From Flavobacterium micromati (lineage in GTDB: Bacteria; Bacteroidota; Bacteroidia; Flavobacteriales; Flavobacteriaceae): 64,000 nucleotides of DNA. Shown one piece after another: positions 44,515 through 54,391 of the stretch. The notes beneath the pieces are model-generated. The model worked only from the letters and a program-made list of their open reading frames with translations. It was not told the origin of the DNA and searched no databases. Positions within the stretch are counted from its first letter, which is position 1; each line of letters begins with the position of its first letter. The DNA lies in contig NZ_FQWF01000006.1 in NCBI RefSeq assembly GCF_900129585.1, forward strand, positions 1-64,000. The letters are read 5' to 3'. Both the position numbers and the translations under genes were made by a program.

Positions 44515-45030
44515 TTTCTCTGCATAAACAATATAATAACGCGGTGTAAATTGACGAAGCAACGGACGTAATCCAAATTTTTTAACTGGGTTTGTCCATT
44601 TTTCCCGGTCTATTATTTTCCAACCTGTTTTTTCTAAAAGCCAGTCAAGTTGCCAGTCTTCAAATTCATGGTAATGTCTATCCCACATATCCGTTTTGCT
44701 ACGATAAGCTGGAGAAAACCACAAACGCAAAGGAATAGAAATGAAAAGCTTGTCAGATTTAATTTCGTTTAAAGTAGTGTAAGGATTTAATAAATGCTCG
44801 AAGATCTCGAAAGCAGTTACAACATCTGTTTTCTCAGACTGAAAAACGGTTTGATCGTTATCTAAATCTTCTCCCGAGGTGTTTTTTACTGTAAAACCTT
44901 CTTCTTTCATAATTTTAGAGAAAGGATTTTCAACGCCTAAATCTAAAATTGTGGATGAGGTTGTGAGGTGTTTATTAAGAAATTCTAAAGTATGTTTGAA
45001 TCTTTTATTAGGAAACGTTTTTTCGTACAT
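44485..45030 (-). CDS. SAM-dependent methyltransferase
   Basis: 181 residues. Small class I methyltransferase fold: a degenerate glycine loop (ILDLGVENPFSKIM), GEDLDN, then FEIFEHLLNP and SIPLRLWF, as in UbiE/Methyltransf_11-like proteins. The target is unknown; the neighbouring GT2 gene points to a glycan or lipid. The C-terminal SPLTPKGG is encoded by the REPIN-like repeat and is probably an added tail. Confidence 0.75.
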   Translation of the reverse strand: MYEKTFPNKRFKHTLEFLNKHLTTSSTILDLGVENPFSKIMKEEGFTVKNTSGEDLDNDQTVFQSEKTDVVTAFEIFEHLLNPYTTLNEIKSDKLFISIPLRLWFSPAYRSKTDMWDRHYHEFEDWQLDWLLEKTGWKIIDREKWTNPVKKFGLRPLLRQFTPRYYIVYAEKSPLTPKGGM

Positions 45031-45286
45031 GGTTTTTAATTTTGCGCCGTTTTCTAGTTTCGAAAGCGAAGTTGCAAATATACTAATAAAAGTGTTTTTG
45101 ATTCTAGTTTTTTAGCTCAGATGAACCCGATACTTCGGGAGAAAATCCCGGAACAGCACTAGGTAGTTTTTTAAGATGCAAAAAGCGACTAAAAAGAAGC
45201 TTTATTGCATCTTTAAAAAACAAATATTGTATTGAGGAATTGCAACATGCAGCTTGATTAGCTCCAGATAAAATTAGGGCAACAAA

Positions 45287-46345
45287 TTAATACCTATAAA
45301 TAAAGGCGTTGACATTCATTCCTGCACCAACCGAAGCAAATAGAAGAATATCGCCTTTGTTGATGTTTTGATCTTTTATTTCGCCTCTAATTAACAAGTC
45401 AAAAAGAGTAGGGACAGTTGCAACGCTGCTATTGCCTAATTCATGAATGCTCATAGGCATAATATCTTGTGGAACAGACTTGTCATATAATTTATAAAAT
45501 CGGTGGATAATGGCTTCATCCATTTTCTCATTAGCCTGATGGATAAGAATTTTCTTGACATCATCGATTCCAAGACCGCTTTTATCCAAACAAGTTTTCA
45601 TTGCAGCAGGAACGTTAGTTAGAGCGAATTCATAGATCTTTCGTCCATGCATTTTGATATAACGAGTGTCAGGATCTAATTCAGAATTATACGATTTTCC
45701 AAAAAATAAATAGTTGGCCTCATCCATGGCATAAGTGCCACTTTCGTACGATAATAATCCAGATTCATCGTCAGAAGCTTCTAGAATTGAAGCTCCTGCA
45801 CCGTCAGAATAGATCATCGAATCCCTATCATGCGCATCAACTACTCTTGATAAAGTTTCAGATCCAATAACTAAACAGCGTTTAGCCATGCCAGATTTTA
45901 TAAAAGCGTTGGCTTGAAGTACGCCTTCAATCCATCCTGGACAACCGAAAAGAATGTCGTAAGCAACGCATTTTGGATTTTTAATTTGTAATTTATGTTT
46001 TACTCTCGTAGCTAAACTAGGTAACATATCTGATTGAATTGCACCCTTTTTAACATCACCAAAATTGTGAGCAAAAATGATATAATCTATGGTTTCAGGA
46101 TCGATTGCCGCATTATCTATCGCCTTTTTAGCTGCAAAAAAAGCCAAATCAGATGAGCTGTAATGATCTTCGGCATATCGCCTATGTTCTATACCGGTAA
46201 TTCCTTTAAATTTATTAATTATTACGTCGTTAGGATATTTAAATGCAGTACCATCTTCGTTCAAAAACGTATGATCGCCAAAGTCTGTATTGCTAATTTT
46301 TTTCTCAGGAATATAACTTCCTATCCCAGTTATTTTTATTTTCAT
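45287..46345 (-). CDS. 3-oxoacyl-ACP synthase III-like ketosynthase
   Basis: 352 residues with the FabH-type triad Cys135 (DILFGCPGWIEG), His269 (LIHQANEK) and Asn305 (HELGNSSVATVP). FabH starts fatty-acid synthesis by condensing acetyl-CoA with malonyl-ACP. Family relatives also act in other condensations, so the housekeeping FabH role is not proven. Monocistronic. Confidence 0.9.
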   Translation of the reverse strand: MKIKITGIGSYIPEKKISNTDFGDHTFLNEDGTAFKYPNDVIINKFKGITGIEHRRYAEDHYSSSDLAFFAAKKAIDNAAIDPETIDYIIFAHNFGDVKKGAIQSDMLPSLATRVKHKLQIKNPKCVAYDILFGCPGWIEGVLQANAFIKSGMAKRCLVIGSETLSRVVDAHDRDSMIYSDGAGASILEASDDESGLLSYESGTYAMDEANYLFFGKSYNSELDPDTRYIKMHGRKIYEFALTNVPAAMKTCLDKSGLGIDDVKKILIHQANEKMDEAIIHRFYKLYDKSVPQDIMPMSIHELGNSSVATVPTLFDLLIRGEIKDQNINKGDILLFASVGAGMNVNAFIYRY

Positions 46346-46666
46346 TATATTACTTTTCCAAATTTCATGCTAAATTAAACATAAAAATATTATTACTGTC
46401 ACAATATTTACTATGCATGCATATAATTATAGAAAAACATTTTATTGGCAAAATTTTTGACAATTTAATACCAAATTAGTCAAATTGATGCGATTTAATT
46501 TTCTTTAATTTGGAGATTCGCTAAGGAGGTATTTTAGAAATTATATTATAAATCAAATTACATGGTTGTCTAATGTTTTACTCATCGAAAAATTAAAGTG
46601 TGTTTTATAATTTTTTTAATGATGACGATTTCTCGTTAAAAAGTACTTAAAAGATAAGTTTTTTTA

Positions 46667-46674
46667 TATTTTTG
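46667..46674 (+). promoter_or_regulatory. -7-like promoter element before the 46704 gene
   Basis: TATTTTTG fits TAnnTTTG and lies 29 bases before the start codon. No TTG -33 element at good spacing is visible. Confidence 0.35.
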
Positions 46675-46703
46675 GAATATATAAAAACCTAAATTTAAAA
46701 GAA

Positions 46704-47228
46704 ATGAAAAAAATTATTTTGATGCTGTCTTTAATTTTAACTACTTCAGTTGTAAGTGCTCAAACTGATGCTATAACAAAACATAGCGGTGAAATTGTAA
46801 ATGGTAAAGTATTGCGAGTAGATGAATACACTATTGTTTTTAAGTACGATGGTGAAGATGCCGAGAACTCTATTGGAAAATATGCTATCGAAAAAGTAGT
46901 TTATGGCAAGAGTGGTAGAGTAGAGGAAATTACTGAAAAGATCGTAGTTACAGGAGAAGCTGACTGGGAGAAAGTAATAATTCTAGAAGAGAAGTCTTAT
47001 ATTGCTGGTTTAAAAAAAGCAGGTGAGGTAAGAGGAAAAACTGGAATGATCAACTTGCAAACAGGAAACACAGGTGATAAAAAAGCAGAGAAGAAGCTTA
47101 AAATGGCTGCTGCAGTTTTGGGTTGTCCTTTTGTGTTAATGGTTTCTGATAAAACAACTGTTGGAGCAAACTCCAATCAATTTGGTGGGACACAAGCAAT
47201 CAAAACAGGTTTAGGTTATAAATACTAA
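46704..47228 (+). CDS. Exported protein of unknown function
   Basis: 174 residues with a signal peptide (MKKIILMLSLILTTSVVSAQ) and a soluble beta-rich domain (SGEIVNGKVLRVDEYTIVFKY). A Cys sits in AAAVLGCPFVLMV, a hydrophobic segment late in the protein. I do not recognise the family. Followed by a good terminator. Confidence 0.75.
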   Translation: MKKIILMLSLILTTSVVSAQTDAITKHSGEIVNGKVLRVDEYTIVFKYDGEDAENSIGKYAIEKVVYGKSGRVEEITEKIVVTGEADWEKVIILEEKSYIAGLKKAGEVRGKTGMINLQTGNTGDKKAEKKLKMAAAVLGCPFVLMVSDKTTVGANSNQFGGTQAIKTGLGYKY

Positions 47229-47248
47229 ACCGCATCTTTTTTTAAATA

Positions 47249-47280
47249 TAAATGCCTCGAAATTTCGAGGCATTTTTAAT
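47249..47280. terminator. Shared terminator between the 46704 gene and gcvP
   Basis: AAATGCCTCGAA pairs with TTCGAGGCATTT and is followed by a T-run on the + strand. Both flanking genes converge here. Confidence 0.8.
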
Positions 47281-47299
47281 TTATAAACGGTTCCGGCGT

Positions 47300-50149
47300 T
47301 TAGCTTTCAATATACGCTGCAATTGGCGCGCAAGAACAATTCAAGTTTCTATCACCATACGCTTCATCAACTCTACGAACGGTAGGCCAGAATTTATTTT
47401 CAGCAATATATTCTAATGGGAATGCTGCTGCTTCGCGGGTATATGGGAAAATCCAGTTATCAGTTGTCACCATCATTAAAGTATGTGGTGCATTTTTTAG
47501 TACATTATCTGGATTGTCTATAGTTACCGAGTCTATTTCTTTTCTAATAGCAATCATAGCATCACAGAAACGATCTAATTCTTCTAAGTTTTCACTTTCT
47601 GTTGGTTCGATCATCATTGTTCCTGCAACTGGGAAAGAAACCGTAGGAGCGTGGAAGCCATAATCCATCAAGCGTTTTGCAATATCAGTTACTTCAATTC
47701 CTTTTTCTTTAAATGGACGACATTCAATAATCATTTCGTGAGCTGCACGACCCATTTCTCCAGAATACAACGTATCGTAATGACCGTTTAATTTCTCTTT
47801 AATGTAGTTTGCATTTAAAATAGCATATTCAGTAGATTGTTTCAAACCTTCTGCGCCAAGCATACAGATATAACCATAAGAAATCAAGCAAACTAATGCT
47901 GAACCCCAAGGCGCTGCTGAAATTGCCGTAATTGCATTTTCACCTCCTGTTGGGATTAATGGATTTGTAGGTAAAAATGGAACCAACTGTGGAGCAACGC
48001 ATATTGGTCCTACACCTGGACCACCACCTCCGTGAGGAATAGCGAATGTTTTATGTAAGTTTAAATGACATACATCAGCACCAATCGTAGCAGGATTAGT
48101 CAAGCCAACTTGTGCATTCATATTAGCACCATCCATATAAACTTGTCCACCATTATCGTGAATCAATTGGGTAATTTCTCTAATGGCACTTTCAAAAACG
48201 CCATGAGTTGATGGGTAAGTTACCATCAAGCAGGAAAGATTGTCTTTGTGTAAAAGCGCTTTTTCACGTAAATCTTCTACGTCTATATTTCCGTTTTCTA
48301 ATGTTTTAGTAACAACTACTTTCATTCCAGCCATAGTTGCAGATGCTGGATTAGTTCCGTGAGCTGATGATGGAATCAAAGCAATGTTTCTGTGATGATC
48401 GCCTCGAGAATGGTGATAAGCACGAATTACCATCAATCCTGCATATTCTCCCTGAGCTCCAGAGTTAGGTTGCAATGTTGTGCCAGCAAAACCAGTAATA
48501 ACATTTAATTGTTGTTCTAATTTGGTCAACATTTCTTGGTAACCCTGCGCTTGATCTAAAGGGGCGAAAGGGTGAATATTATTCCATTGTGGCATACTTA
48601 AAGGCAGCATTTCTGAAGCTGCATTTAATTTCATCGTACAAGATCCTAAAGAAATCATAGAGTGATTTAACGCCAAATCTTTACGCTCTAACATTTTGAT
48701 GTAACGCATCAATGCTGTTTCTGAGTGATATTTATTGAAAACATCATGTTGTAAGAAAGTCGATGTTCTAAGCACGCTTTCTGGAAAATGATTCGTTTCT
48801 GATAAAGTATTAATTGTAGTAGCCTGAACACCTTTTGCAGAAGCGAAAACCGAAATAATAGTATTTAAATCGGAAATACTTGTTGTTTCATTTAATGAAA
48901 TTGAAACTGTATTTTGATCAACGTAAAAGAAATTAATTTCGTTTTCTTCTGCAATTGTTTTTACTTTTTCGGCATTAGCCTTAATTACAATCGTATCGAA
49001 GAAAGCTGTATTTGTTTGCTCAAAGCCTATTTTACCTAAAGCGTTTGATAAAGTTGCTGCCGAGGCGTGTACTTTACTGGCAATATATTGCAATCCTTTT
49101 GGGCCATGAAAAACAGAATACATTCCGGCCATAACCGACAATAAAACTTGCGCAGTACAAATATTCGAAGTTGCCTTGTCGCGTTTTATGTGCTGCTCAC
49201 GAGTTTGTAGCGCCATACGAAGCGCACGGTTACCGTCAGTGTCAATAGTTACGCCTATAATTCTTCCTGGCATGCTTCTTTTATACTCGGACTTAGTGGC
49301 AAAAAATGCAGCATGAGGACCACCATAACCTAATGGAATTCCAAACCGTTGTGTAGTTCCAAGAACAATAGCCGCACCCATTTCTCCTGGAGGCGTCAGT
49401 TTTACTAAGCTTAAAATATCCGCAGCAACAGCAACTTTGATTTCGTTATCTGTGGCTTTTGTTATAAAAGCTTTGTAATCGTGCACTTGTCCAAATTTCC
49501 CAGGATATTGAAGAATTGCACCAAAAAATTCTGACGAAAAATCGAAAGTTTCGTGGTTTCCAATTACTAATTCAACCCCAATTGGCGCCGATCGTGTTTG
49601 TAAAACCGATAAAGTTTGTGGTAAGATCTCTTCTGAAACAAAGAATTTATTGATATTACTTTTCTTTTGATCGCGGGTTCTTACGTCAAATAAAAGAGCC
49701 ATCGCTTCGGCAGCAGCGGTTCCTTCGTCTAATAAAGATGCATTTGCAATTTCCATTCCAGTTAATTCGATAACCATGGTTTGAAAATTTAAAATCGCTT
49801 CTAGACGACCTTGCGCAATTTCAGCCTGATACGGCGTGTAAGCAGTGTACCAACCTGGATTTTCAAAAACATTTCTTTGAATTACTGCAGGAATAATTGC
49901 TGCATTGTAACCCAAACCAATGTAAGATTGAAAAACTTTATTTTTATTGCCTAATTTCTGAATGTGATTTGCAAACTCATATTCAGTCATTGCAGGTTCT
50001 AAGTTCAAATCAGCATGCAATCTAATATCAGTTGGAATCGTTTCGTTAATTAACTGATCCAGAGTATCTGCGCCAATTGTTTTTAACATGTGTTCTAAAT
50101 CATTTTCCCTTGGACCAATGTGTCTTAATGCAAAAGCGTCTGTTTTCAT
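47300..50149 (-). CDS. gcvP: Glycine dehydrogenase (decarboxylating), P-protein
   Basis: PLP-dependent decarboxylation of glycine onto the lipoyl H-protein in the glycine cleavage system. 949 residues, a single-chain P-protein with two tandem AAT-fold halves. The PLP lysine is Lys700 in LNLHKTFAIPHGGGGPG. Other motifs are AFALRHIGP at the start, MGAAIVLGTTQRFGIPLGYGGPHAAFF and SLGSCTMKLNA. Monocistronic; gcvT and gcvH are not in the window. Confidence 0.97.
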   Translation of the reverse strand: MKTDAFALRHIGPRENDLEHMLKTIGADTLDQLINETIPTDIRLHADLNLEPAMTEYEFANHIQKLGNKNKVFQSYIGLGYNAAIIPAVIQRNVFENPGWYTAYTPYQAEIAQGRLEAILNFQTMVIELTGMEIANASLLDEGTAAAEAMALLFDVRTRDQKKSNINKFFVSEEILPQTLSVLQTRSAPIGVELVIGNHETFDFSSEFFGAILQYPGKFGQVHDYKAFITKATDNEIKVAVAADILSLVKLTPPGEMGAAIVLGTTQRFGIPLGYGGPHAAFFATKSEYKRSMPGRIIGVTIDTDGNRALRMALQTREQHIKRDKATSNICTAQVLLSVMAGMYSVFHGPKGLQYIASKVHASAATLSNALGKIGFEQTNTAFFDTIVIKANAEKVKTIAEENEINFFYVDQNTVSISLNETTSISDLNTIISVFASAKGVQATTINTLSETNHFPESVLRTSTFLQHDVFNKYHSETALMRYIKMLERKDLALNHSMISLGSCTMKLNAASEMLPLSMPQWNNIHPFAPLDQAQGYQEMLTKLEQQLNVITGFAGTTLQPNSGAQGEYAGLMVIRAYHHSRGDHHRNIALIPSSAHGTNPASATMAGMKVVVTKTLENGNIDVEDLREKALLHKDNLSCLMVTYPSTHGVFESAIREITQLIHDNGGQVYMDGANMNAQVGLTNPATIGADVCHLNLHKTFAIPHGGGGPGVGPICVAPQLVPFLPTNPLIPTGGENAITAISAAPWGSALVCLISYGYICMLGAEGLKQSTEYAILNANYIKEKLNGHYDTLYSGEMGRAAHEMIIECRPFKEKGIEVTDIAKRLMDYGFHAPTVSFPVAGTMMIEPTESENLEELDRFCDAMIAIRKEIDSVTIDNPDNVLKNAPHTLMMVTTDNWIFPYTREAAAFPLEYIAENKFWPTVRRVDEAYGDRNLNCSCAPIAAYIES

Positions 50150-50283
50150 TATATATTAAATAGGTTGTGTGTTTATTGTTTTAGAGGTCGTAAAATTAAA
50201 TATTAAATTACTATTATTAGCCATTTTTAACTTGATTTTCTATCAATTTTTCAACTAAAAGCCGTTCTTATTAACACTTTGAT

Positions 50284-50291
50284 TAATTTTG
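50284..50291 (+). promoter_or_regulatory. Promoter -7 element close to an ATG
   Basis: TAATTTTG fits TAnnTTTG and ends 4 bases before the 50296 start, as at 31326. A -33 element is not evident. Confidence 0.3.
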
Positions 50292-50295
50292 TCTA

Positions 50296-51108
50296 ATGAA
50301 GGTTTTAACCCAAATACTAAATTTTTATATTAATTGCAGTATTCACGTGGCTTTATCATGTTATGCTTTGGTTCGGATGACCCAGCACATGTTCCACATT
50401 TCTTATGAAAACTCAATTGCAAATTTTGCATTTTTTGGAACGATTGTAGGATATAATTTTGTCAAATATGATGCTTTGGTTCGCAAGCAAAAAGTTCAAA
50501 TGCGTTACGAGTTAAAAGCAATTGCTTTTTTTAGTTTTTGCTCGCTAGTTTTAGTTGGTTTTTATTTTTTTCAATTAAAACATATCACTCAAATAGTAGC
50601 TTTCATTTTTTTAAGCGTCACTTTGCTATATACGCTTCCTTTTTTTCCAAATAAGAGAAATGCGAGAAATTGGGCTGGTGTAAAAATTTACATAGTTGCT
50701 TTATGTTGGGTGGGCGTGACTCTAGTTTTGCCTATTTTAAATGCTGAGGTTGCTATTACCTTTAATTTTTATTTAAAATGTATCCAAAGGTTTTTTCTCC
50801 TTTTTGTATTGATTCTTATTTTCGAAATTAATGATTTGGCAAATGATGATCCGCATTTGCAAACTGTTCCGCAGCAAATAGGGGTAAAGCAAACAAAGGT
50901 TCTAGGATTATGGTTGATAATTCTATTCTTCTTTTTAGAATTTTTAAAAAATAATTTTGATCAAAAACAAATAGTCGTGAATTTTATTTTAGTTGTTTTG
51001 GTCTCTCTTTTTCTACTTTTTGCAAATGAAAAGCGTTCGAAATTTTATACTTCCTTCTGGGTTGAAAGTATTCCTATATTTTGGTGGTTGACAGTGGTTT
51101 TTCTTTAG
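50296..51108 (+). CDS. UbiA-like polytopic membrane protein
   Basis: 270 residues with about eight membrane segments. Two polar loops resemble the Asp-rich motifs of UbiA prenyltransferases: YNFVKYDALVRKQK in the first half and EINDLANDDPHLQTVPQQIG in the second (N-D-x4-D-D with P-x2-I-G). The first motif is degenerate. Lipid-tail or quinone-like prenyl transfer is possible; a family call is tentative. Confidence 0.55.
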   Translation: MKVLTQILNFYINCSIHVALSCYALVRMTQHMFHISYENSIANFAFFGTIVGYNFVKYDALVRKQKVQMRYELKAIAFFSFCSLVLVGFYFFQLKHITQIVAFIFLSVTLLYTLPFFPNKRNARNWAGVKIYIVALCWVGVTLVLPILNAEVAITFNFYLKCIQRFFLLFVLILIFEINDLANDDPHLQTVPQQIGVKQTKVLGLWLIILFFFLEFLKNNFDQKQIVVNFILVVLVSLFLLFANEKRSKFYTSFWVESIPIFWWLTVVFL

Positions 51109-51152
51109 AAAAGCCAATATTAGTGACTGCATTAATGGAAAAAAGTATAAAA

Positions 51153-51226
51153 TTGGTGAACGTATTCACCAATAATACCGTAAATTTGGTGAATACGTTC
51201 ACCAATTTTAGTATAAATTTGGTGAA
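51153..51226 (+). repeat. Palindromic 33-bp iterons before the AAA_14 ATPase
   Basis: TTGGTGAACGTATTCACCAA (51153-51172) and TTGGTGAATACGTTCACCAA (51186-51205) are near-identical 20-base palindromes starting 33 bases apart. A half-site TTGGTGAA follows at 51219-51226, again 33 bases on. Three helical turns between sites would put them on one DNA face. They end 40 bases before the gene at 51266. Confidence 0.7.
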
Positions 51227-51265
51227 TAGAAAGTCTTTTTATATCTTTGAAAAAATTTTATTACA

Positions 51266-52384
51266 ATGATTACAAGAGATTTAACATCGATAATTCAAAA
51301 AAAATTAAATAAAGGAAAAGTTATTCTATTAATTGGTCCACGACAAGTGGGAAAAACAACATTAATTAATTCTTTGTTGAAGGGTATTACTTACCTTTTT
51401 CTTGATGGTGACGACTCATTAGTTGCTGATACTTTGGCAAATGCAAACACAGAAACCTTAAAAAGTATAATAGGCAATTACAAGTACGTATTTATAGATG
51501 AGGCGCAACGTATTCCTAACATCGGTTTAAAGTTGAAAATTATGGTGGATCAGATAAAAGATGTTCAAGTCATTGTGAGTGGCTCATCTGCTTTTGATAT
51601 AAATCATATTACACAAGAGCCATTAACGGGACGTAAATTTGAATACCATTTGTTTCCTATTTCTTGGAATGAATTTCAAAATAATGTAGGTTATATTAAA
51701 GCGCAGCAGCAATTAGAACTTCGATTATTATACGGAATGTATCCTGATGTGATCAATAATTTCGCCAATGAATATGAGATCATTAAAAATTTAGTTTCGA
51801 GTTATTTGTATAAAGATATATTGAGTTTGGCTGGTATTAGGAAGTCAGAAGTTTTAGAGAAAATTTTACAAGCATTGGCATTACAAGTGGGAAGCGAAGT
51901 AAGTTATAACGAAATAGCGCAATTAGTTGGTGTTGATAAAAACACGGTAAGTAATTATATTGATATTCTAGAGAAGGCTTTCGTTATATTTAGATTGAAT
52001 AGTTATAGCAAAAATATCCGTAATGAAATCAAGGCCAACCGAAAGATTTACTTTTATGATAATGGTGTTCGTAATATGCTGATTGGAAATTTTAACGCTT
52101 TAGAATTTCGACAAGATAAAGGAGCACTTTGGGAGAATTTTTTAGTTTCGGAACGAATGAAAATGCTATCTTATACCAATAGTTTAGCAAAATCCTATTT
52201 TTGGAGAACTACTACACAACAAGAAATTGATTATGTAGAAACTAATGCGGATGTAGTTACTGCTTTTGAATTTAAGTGGTCACCATTGAAAAAAGTAAAG
52301 TTACCTAAATCCTTCGAGGATGCTTATGGTCCAGAATACTTAGTGGTTACTAGGGAGAATTTTAGAGAGTTTTTGCTGGTATAA
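51266..52384 (+). CDS. AAA_14/DUF4143 ATPase
   Basis: 372 residues. The N-terminal AAA_14 domain has Walker A GPRQVGKTT near residues 24-32 and Walker B YVFIDEAQRIP. The C-terminal DUF4143 domain includes a winged helix (VSYNEIAQLVGVDKNTVSNYIDILEKAF) and the nuclease-like EIDYVETNADVVTAFEFKWS. This common bacterial family has no settled function; many copies are mobile or near mobile DNA. The palindromic iterons upstream may be its own operator. Confidence 0.9.
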   Translation: MITRDLTSIIQKKLNKGKVILLIGPRQVGKTTLINSLLKGITYLFLDGDDSLVADTLANANTETLKSIIGNYKYVFIDEAQRIPNIGLKLKIMVDQIKDVQVIVSGSSAFDINHITQEPLTGRKFEYHLFPISWNEFQNNVGYIKAQQQLELRLLYGMYPDVINNFANEYEIIKNLVSSYLYKDILSLAGIRKSEVLEKILQALALQVGSEVSYNEIAQLVGVDKNTVSNYIDILEKAFVIFRLNSYSKNIRNEIKANRKIYFYDNGVRNMLIGNFNALEFRQDKGALWENFLVSERMKMLSYTNSLAKSYFWRTTTQQEIDYVETNADVVTAFEFKWSPLKKVKLPKSFEDAYGPEYLVVTRENFREFLLV

Positions 52385-52399
52385 TTCTATTATTAAATT

Positions 52400-52566
52400 G
52401 CAACTAAAATCCAGCTCCAATTCAAAAAAAGTATTTGGGTACAGAGCGAGACTCCTTAATTCCAGTAAATTCTCCCTTATTGAAAAAACTCAATATGAGC
52501 AAAGAAGAACAACGAGAAATTTGGGCAATTGAACAATTGTTCGCTTTAATTATTGACGGTAAATAA
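52400..52566 (+). pseudogene. Short reading-frame remnant
   Basis: A frame of about 50 codons ends at a TAA at 52566 and includes SKEEQREIWAIEQLFALII. It lacks a clear start and family. It may be the tail of a lost gene. Confidence 0.25.
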
Positions 52567-52620
52567 CAGTTTATGAGTATCCTTTTTACCTTAGTTACAT
52601 TTAGATTTCTAACTTTTGAT

Positions 52621-52754
52621 TAAAAATCGTGGTTAATATTTCAGAAGCTTTTGAGTTAAACATATTTTGCTTTGTAATTTCATTAAAAAATTAAGCATGT
52701 GACTTGAAATTCCCAAGTTGCTTTTTAAAATAAAATTTTTAACCACGATTTTTA
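52621..52754. repeat. 134-bp element with 16-bp terminal inverted repeats
   Basis: TAAAAATCGTGGTTAA at 52621-52636 is perfectly complementary to TTAACCACGATTTTTA at 52739-52754. The interior is AT-rich and non-coding. No clear target-site duplication is visible, so a MITE-type call is tentative. Confidence 0.5.
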
Positions 52755-52806
52755 GTTGCTATTTTTAATATAAATCCTGGAATACTAAATCCGAACCACC
52801 TTTTAT

Positions 52807-53001
52807 TTACGACTCGTCTTTAGTTGTTTTAACTAAACTAATTCCTGAAAAGAAGAACACAAAACCAAGAACACCATAAATAATGAGCGATTTTATATCT
52901 TTATTTGCTCCAGATGTATTGGCAAATAAAATTGCAGTATAAATTAAGCCTCCTATTCCTAAGGCGGTGAGGATAGCTCCGAAAAGTCTTTTAAGATTCA
53001 T
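52807..53001 (-). CDS. Small membrane protein of unknown function
   Basis: 64 residues with two membrane segments (about 8-28 and 40-57, FGAILTALGIGGLIYTAILF and IIYGVLGFVFFFSGISLV). ATG start and clean stop. No family recognised. Confidence 0.5.
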   Translation of the reverse strand: MNLKRLFGAILTALGIGGLIYTAILFANTSGANKDIKSLIIYGVLGFVFFFSGISLVKTTKDES

Positions 53002-53091
53002 GAGTTTTATTTTTAATGATTAATTTGTCAAAATTAGTCTTTTGTATATTATTTCATTATATTATTTTTAGGAATTGTTTCAAGTTTCACA

Positions 53092-53544
53092 CTAGTAATT
53101 TATAGCTATTTGCTTGATAAAGTGATTACGCTCTGCGATAAAATTGGTTAAATATTTTTTAAGTGTTACAACATCTAATAATTTTCCTAAAAGTCCGAAG
53201 GGAGTACCATATTCTAACTTATCAATCATAATTGTTATGTCATTCTTCCGTAAACAAGTATGTGTATGTTTGAAAATTTTAAATCGGCATTCCAAAATTT
53301 CATCTACAAAATGAGAAGGAGTTTCCATTTTTGAAATAATACTTTTATGTGTGAGGTACAAACCAAAATGTTTCCCATGCCAAGTAACCGTTTCATTCAA
53401 ATTAATTAGGCCAGAAGTCACGCCAGCAATAGCAATTTTTTTAGTAGGGCTTACTGATTTTTGGTGAACGTCAATATCGCATGAAATGTTAAAAACGGTT
53501 TGTAGCGGTGCAGTGATTTTTGTTTTTACCTTGAATTTGGTCAT
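53092..53544 (-). CDS. SRPBCC-type protein
   Basis: 150 residues. START/SRPBCC-like helix-grip fold suggested by the opening KVKTKITAPLQTVFNISCDID and the long C-terminal helix. These domains bind hydrophobic ligands. ATG 53544 is used; a GTG at 53547 would add one residue. It begins 5 bases after the DUF2071 gene and is probably cotranscribed with it. Confidence 0.65.
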   Translation of the reverse strand: MTKFKVKTKITAPLQTVFNISCDIDVHQKSVSPTKKIAIAGVTSGLINLNETVTWHGKHFGLYLTHKSIISKMETPSHFVDEILECRFKIFKHTHTCLRKNDITIMIDKLEYGTPFGLLGKLLDVVTLKKYLTNFIAERNHFIKQIAINY

Positions 53545-53549
53545 CACAA

Positions 53550-54257
53550 CTATATTTTTCTCTTATCTTCAATAGTTATAGCAGAGCCAACCGCCACAAA
53601 AACTGAAGTTGGTTCTAAATCCTGAATAAAAGCAAATTCTTTTCCGTAAACTCCTTCAATATCAATTACAGAAGTGTTTTTTATAACTTGATATTGTTGC
53701 CATCTGGGATGAGTAACTTGATACTCAAAAGTTTGATTTTCATTAATTTTAGTATAACCAAAATAATGCTCCGTAATAAATTCAGCCTCCGAACCAATTT
53801 CAATTTCGATAGGATTTTTTTCAGTTTCTACCTGAATTGTATTCCAATTATTATTTACTTTCCATTGATAAATAAATTCTCGAGAATTTTCGTTAATCTT
53901 CAACGCATGTTTCATTGGCAACGTGCTGTAATGTTCATTATAGAATGTATTTGCCACGAATGAAATGGCATGTTTTGGAACAATTTCGCTGATAAAAACG
54001 GCGCCTCTTTTCCAAACTCCGTTCTCAAAGCGCCTAACATAAAATCGCAAATTCACTTCTTCAAAATCAGAGTGAAAAGGGATTTTAATTCCTAAGACGC
54101 GTACTTTTTCGAAAAGAAAACCAATAAAACTGACATAACATTTGCCGTTCCAGAAATCAAGTTCGGTTCCTTTTGGGACATATTTTTGAAGTATTGCTGG
54201 ATCAACCACGTAATTAATCATCGCTAGATTGTTCCATTCCGCTTTTAAAAAACTCAT
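53550..54257 (-). CDS. DUF2071 (YqjF-like) protein
   Basis: 235 residues matching DUF2071: MSFLKAEWNNLAMINYVVDPAIL, PKGTELDFWNGKCYVSFIGFLF, and RRFENGVWKRGAVFISEIVPK. The function of the family is unknown. Paired with the SRPBCC gene. Confidence 0.8.
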   Translation of the reverse strand: MSFLKAEWNNLAMINYVVDPAILQKYVPKGTELDFWNGKCYVSFIGFLFEKVRVLGIKIPFHSDFEEVNLRFYVRRFENGVWKRGAVFISEIVPKHAISFVANTFYNEHYSTLPMKHALKINENSREFIYQWKVNNNWNTIQVETEKNPIEIEIGSEAEFITEHYFGYTKINENQTFEYQVTHPRWQQYQVIKNTSVIDIEGVYGKEFAFIQDLEPTSVFVAVGSAITIEDKRKI

Positions 54258-54391
54258 ATTTTATTGTTTTTATTTATTTTGTACTATGCTTATATTTTAT
54301 TAAATGCTTATAATTTCCGCCATTATTTCTTGCTTTTATTTTTTTTAAAAGACATAAAACTTTTATTGAAAACACAACAATTGCAATTCAA

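Noticed and set aside
51153..51226. CRISPR array or plasmid origin
   Set aside because: Only two and a half units, with 20-base palindromes and no spacers of constant kind, and no replication gene nearby. A binding-site array fits better.
51081..51269. 62-codon reading frame spanning the iterons
   Set aside because: Its repeated LVN-FTN pattern comes from reading the palindromic iterons, and it has no family or good start context.
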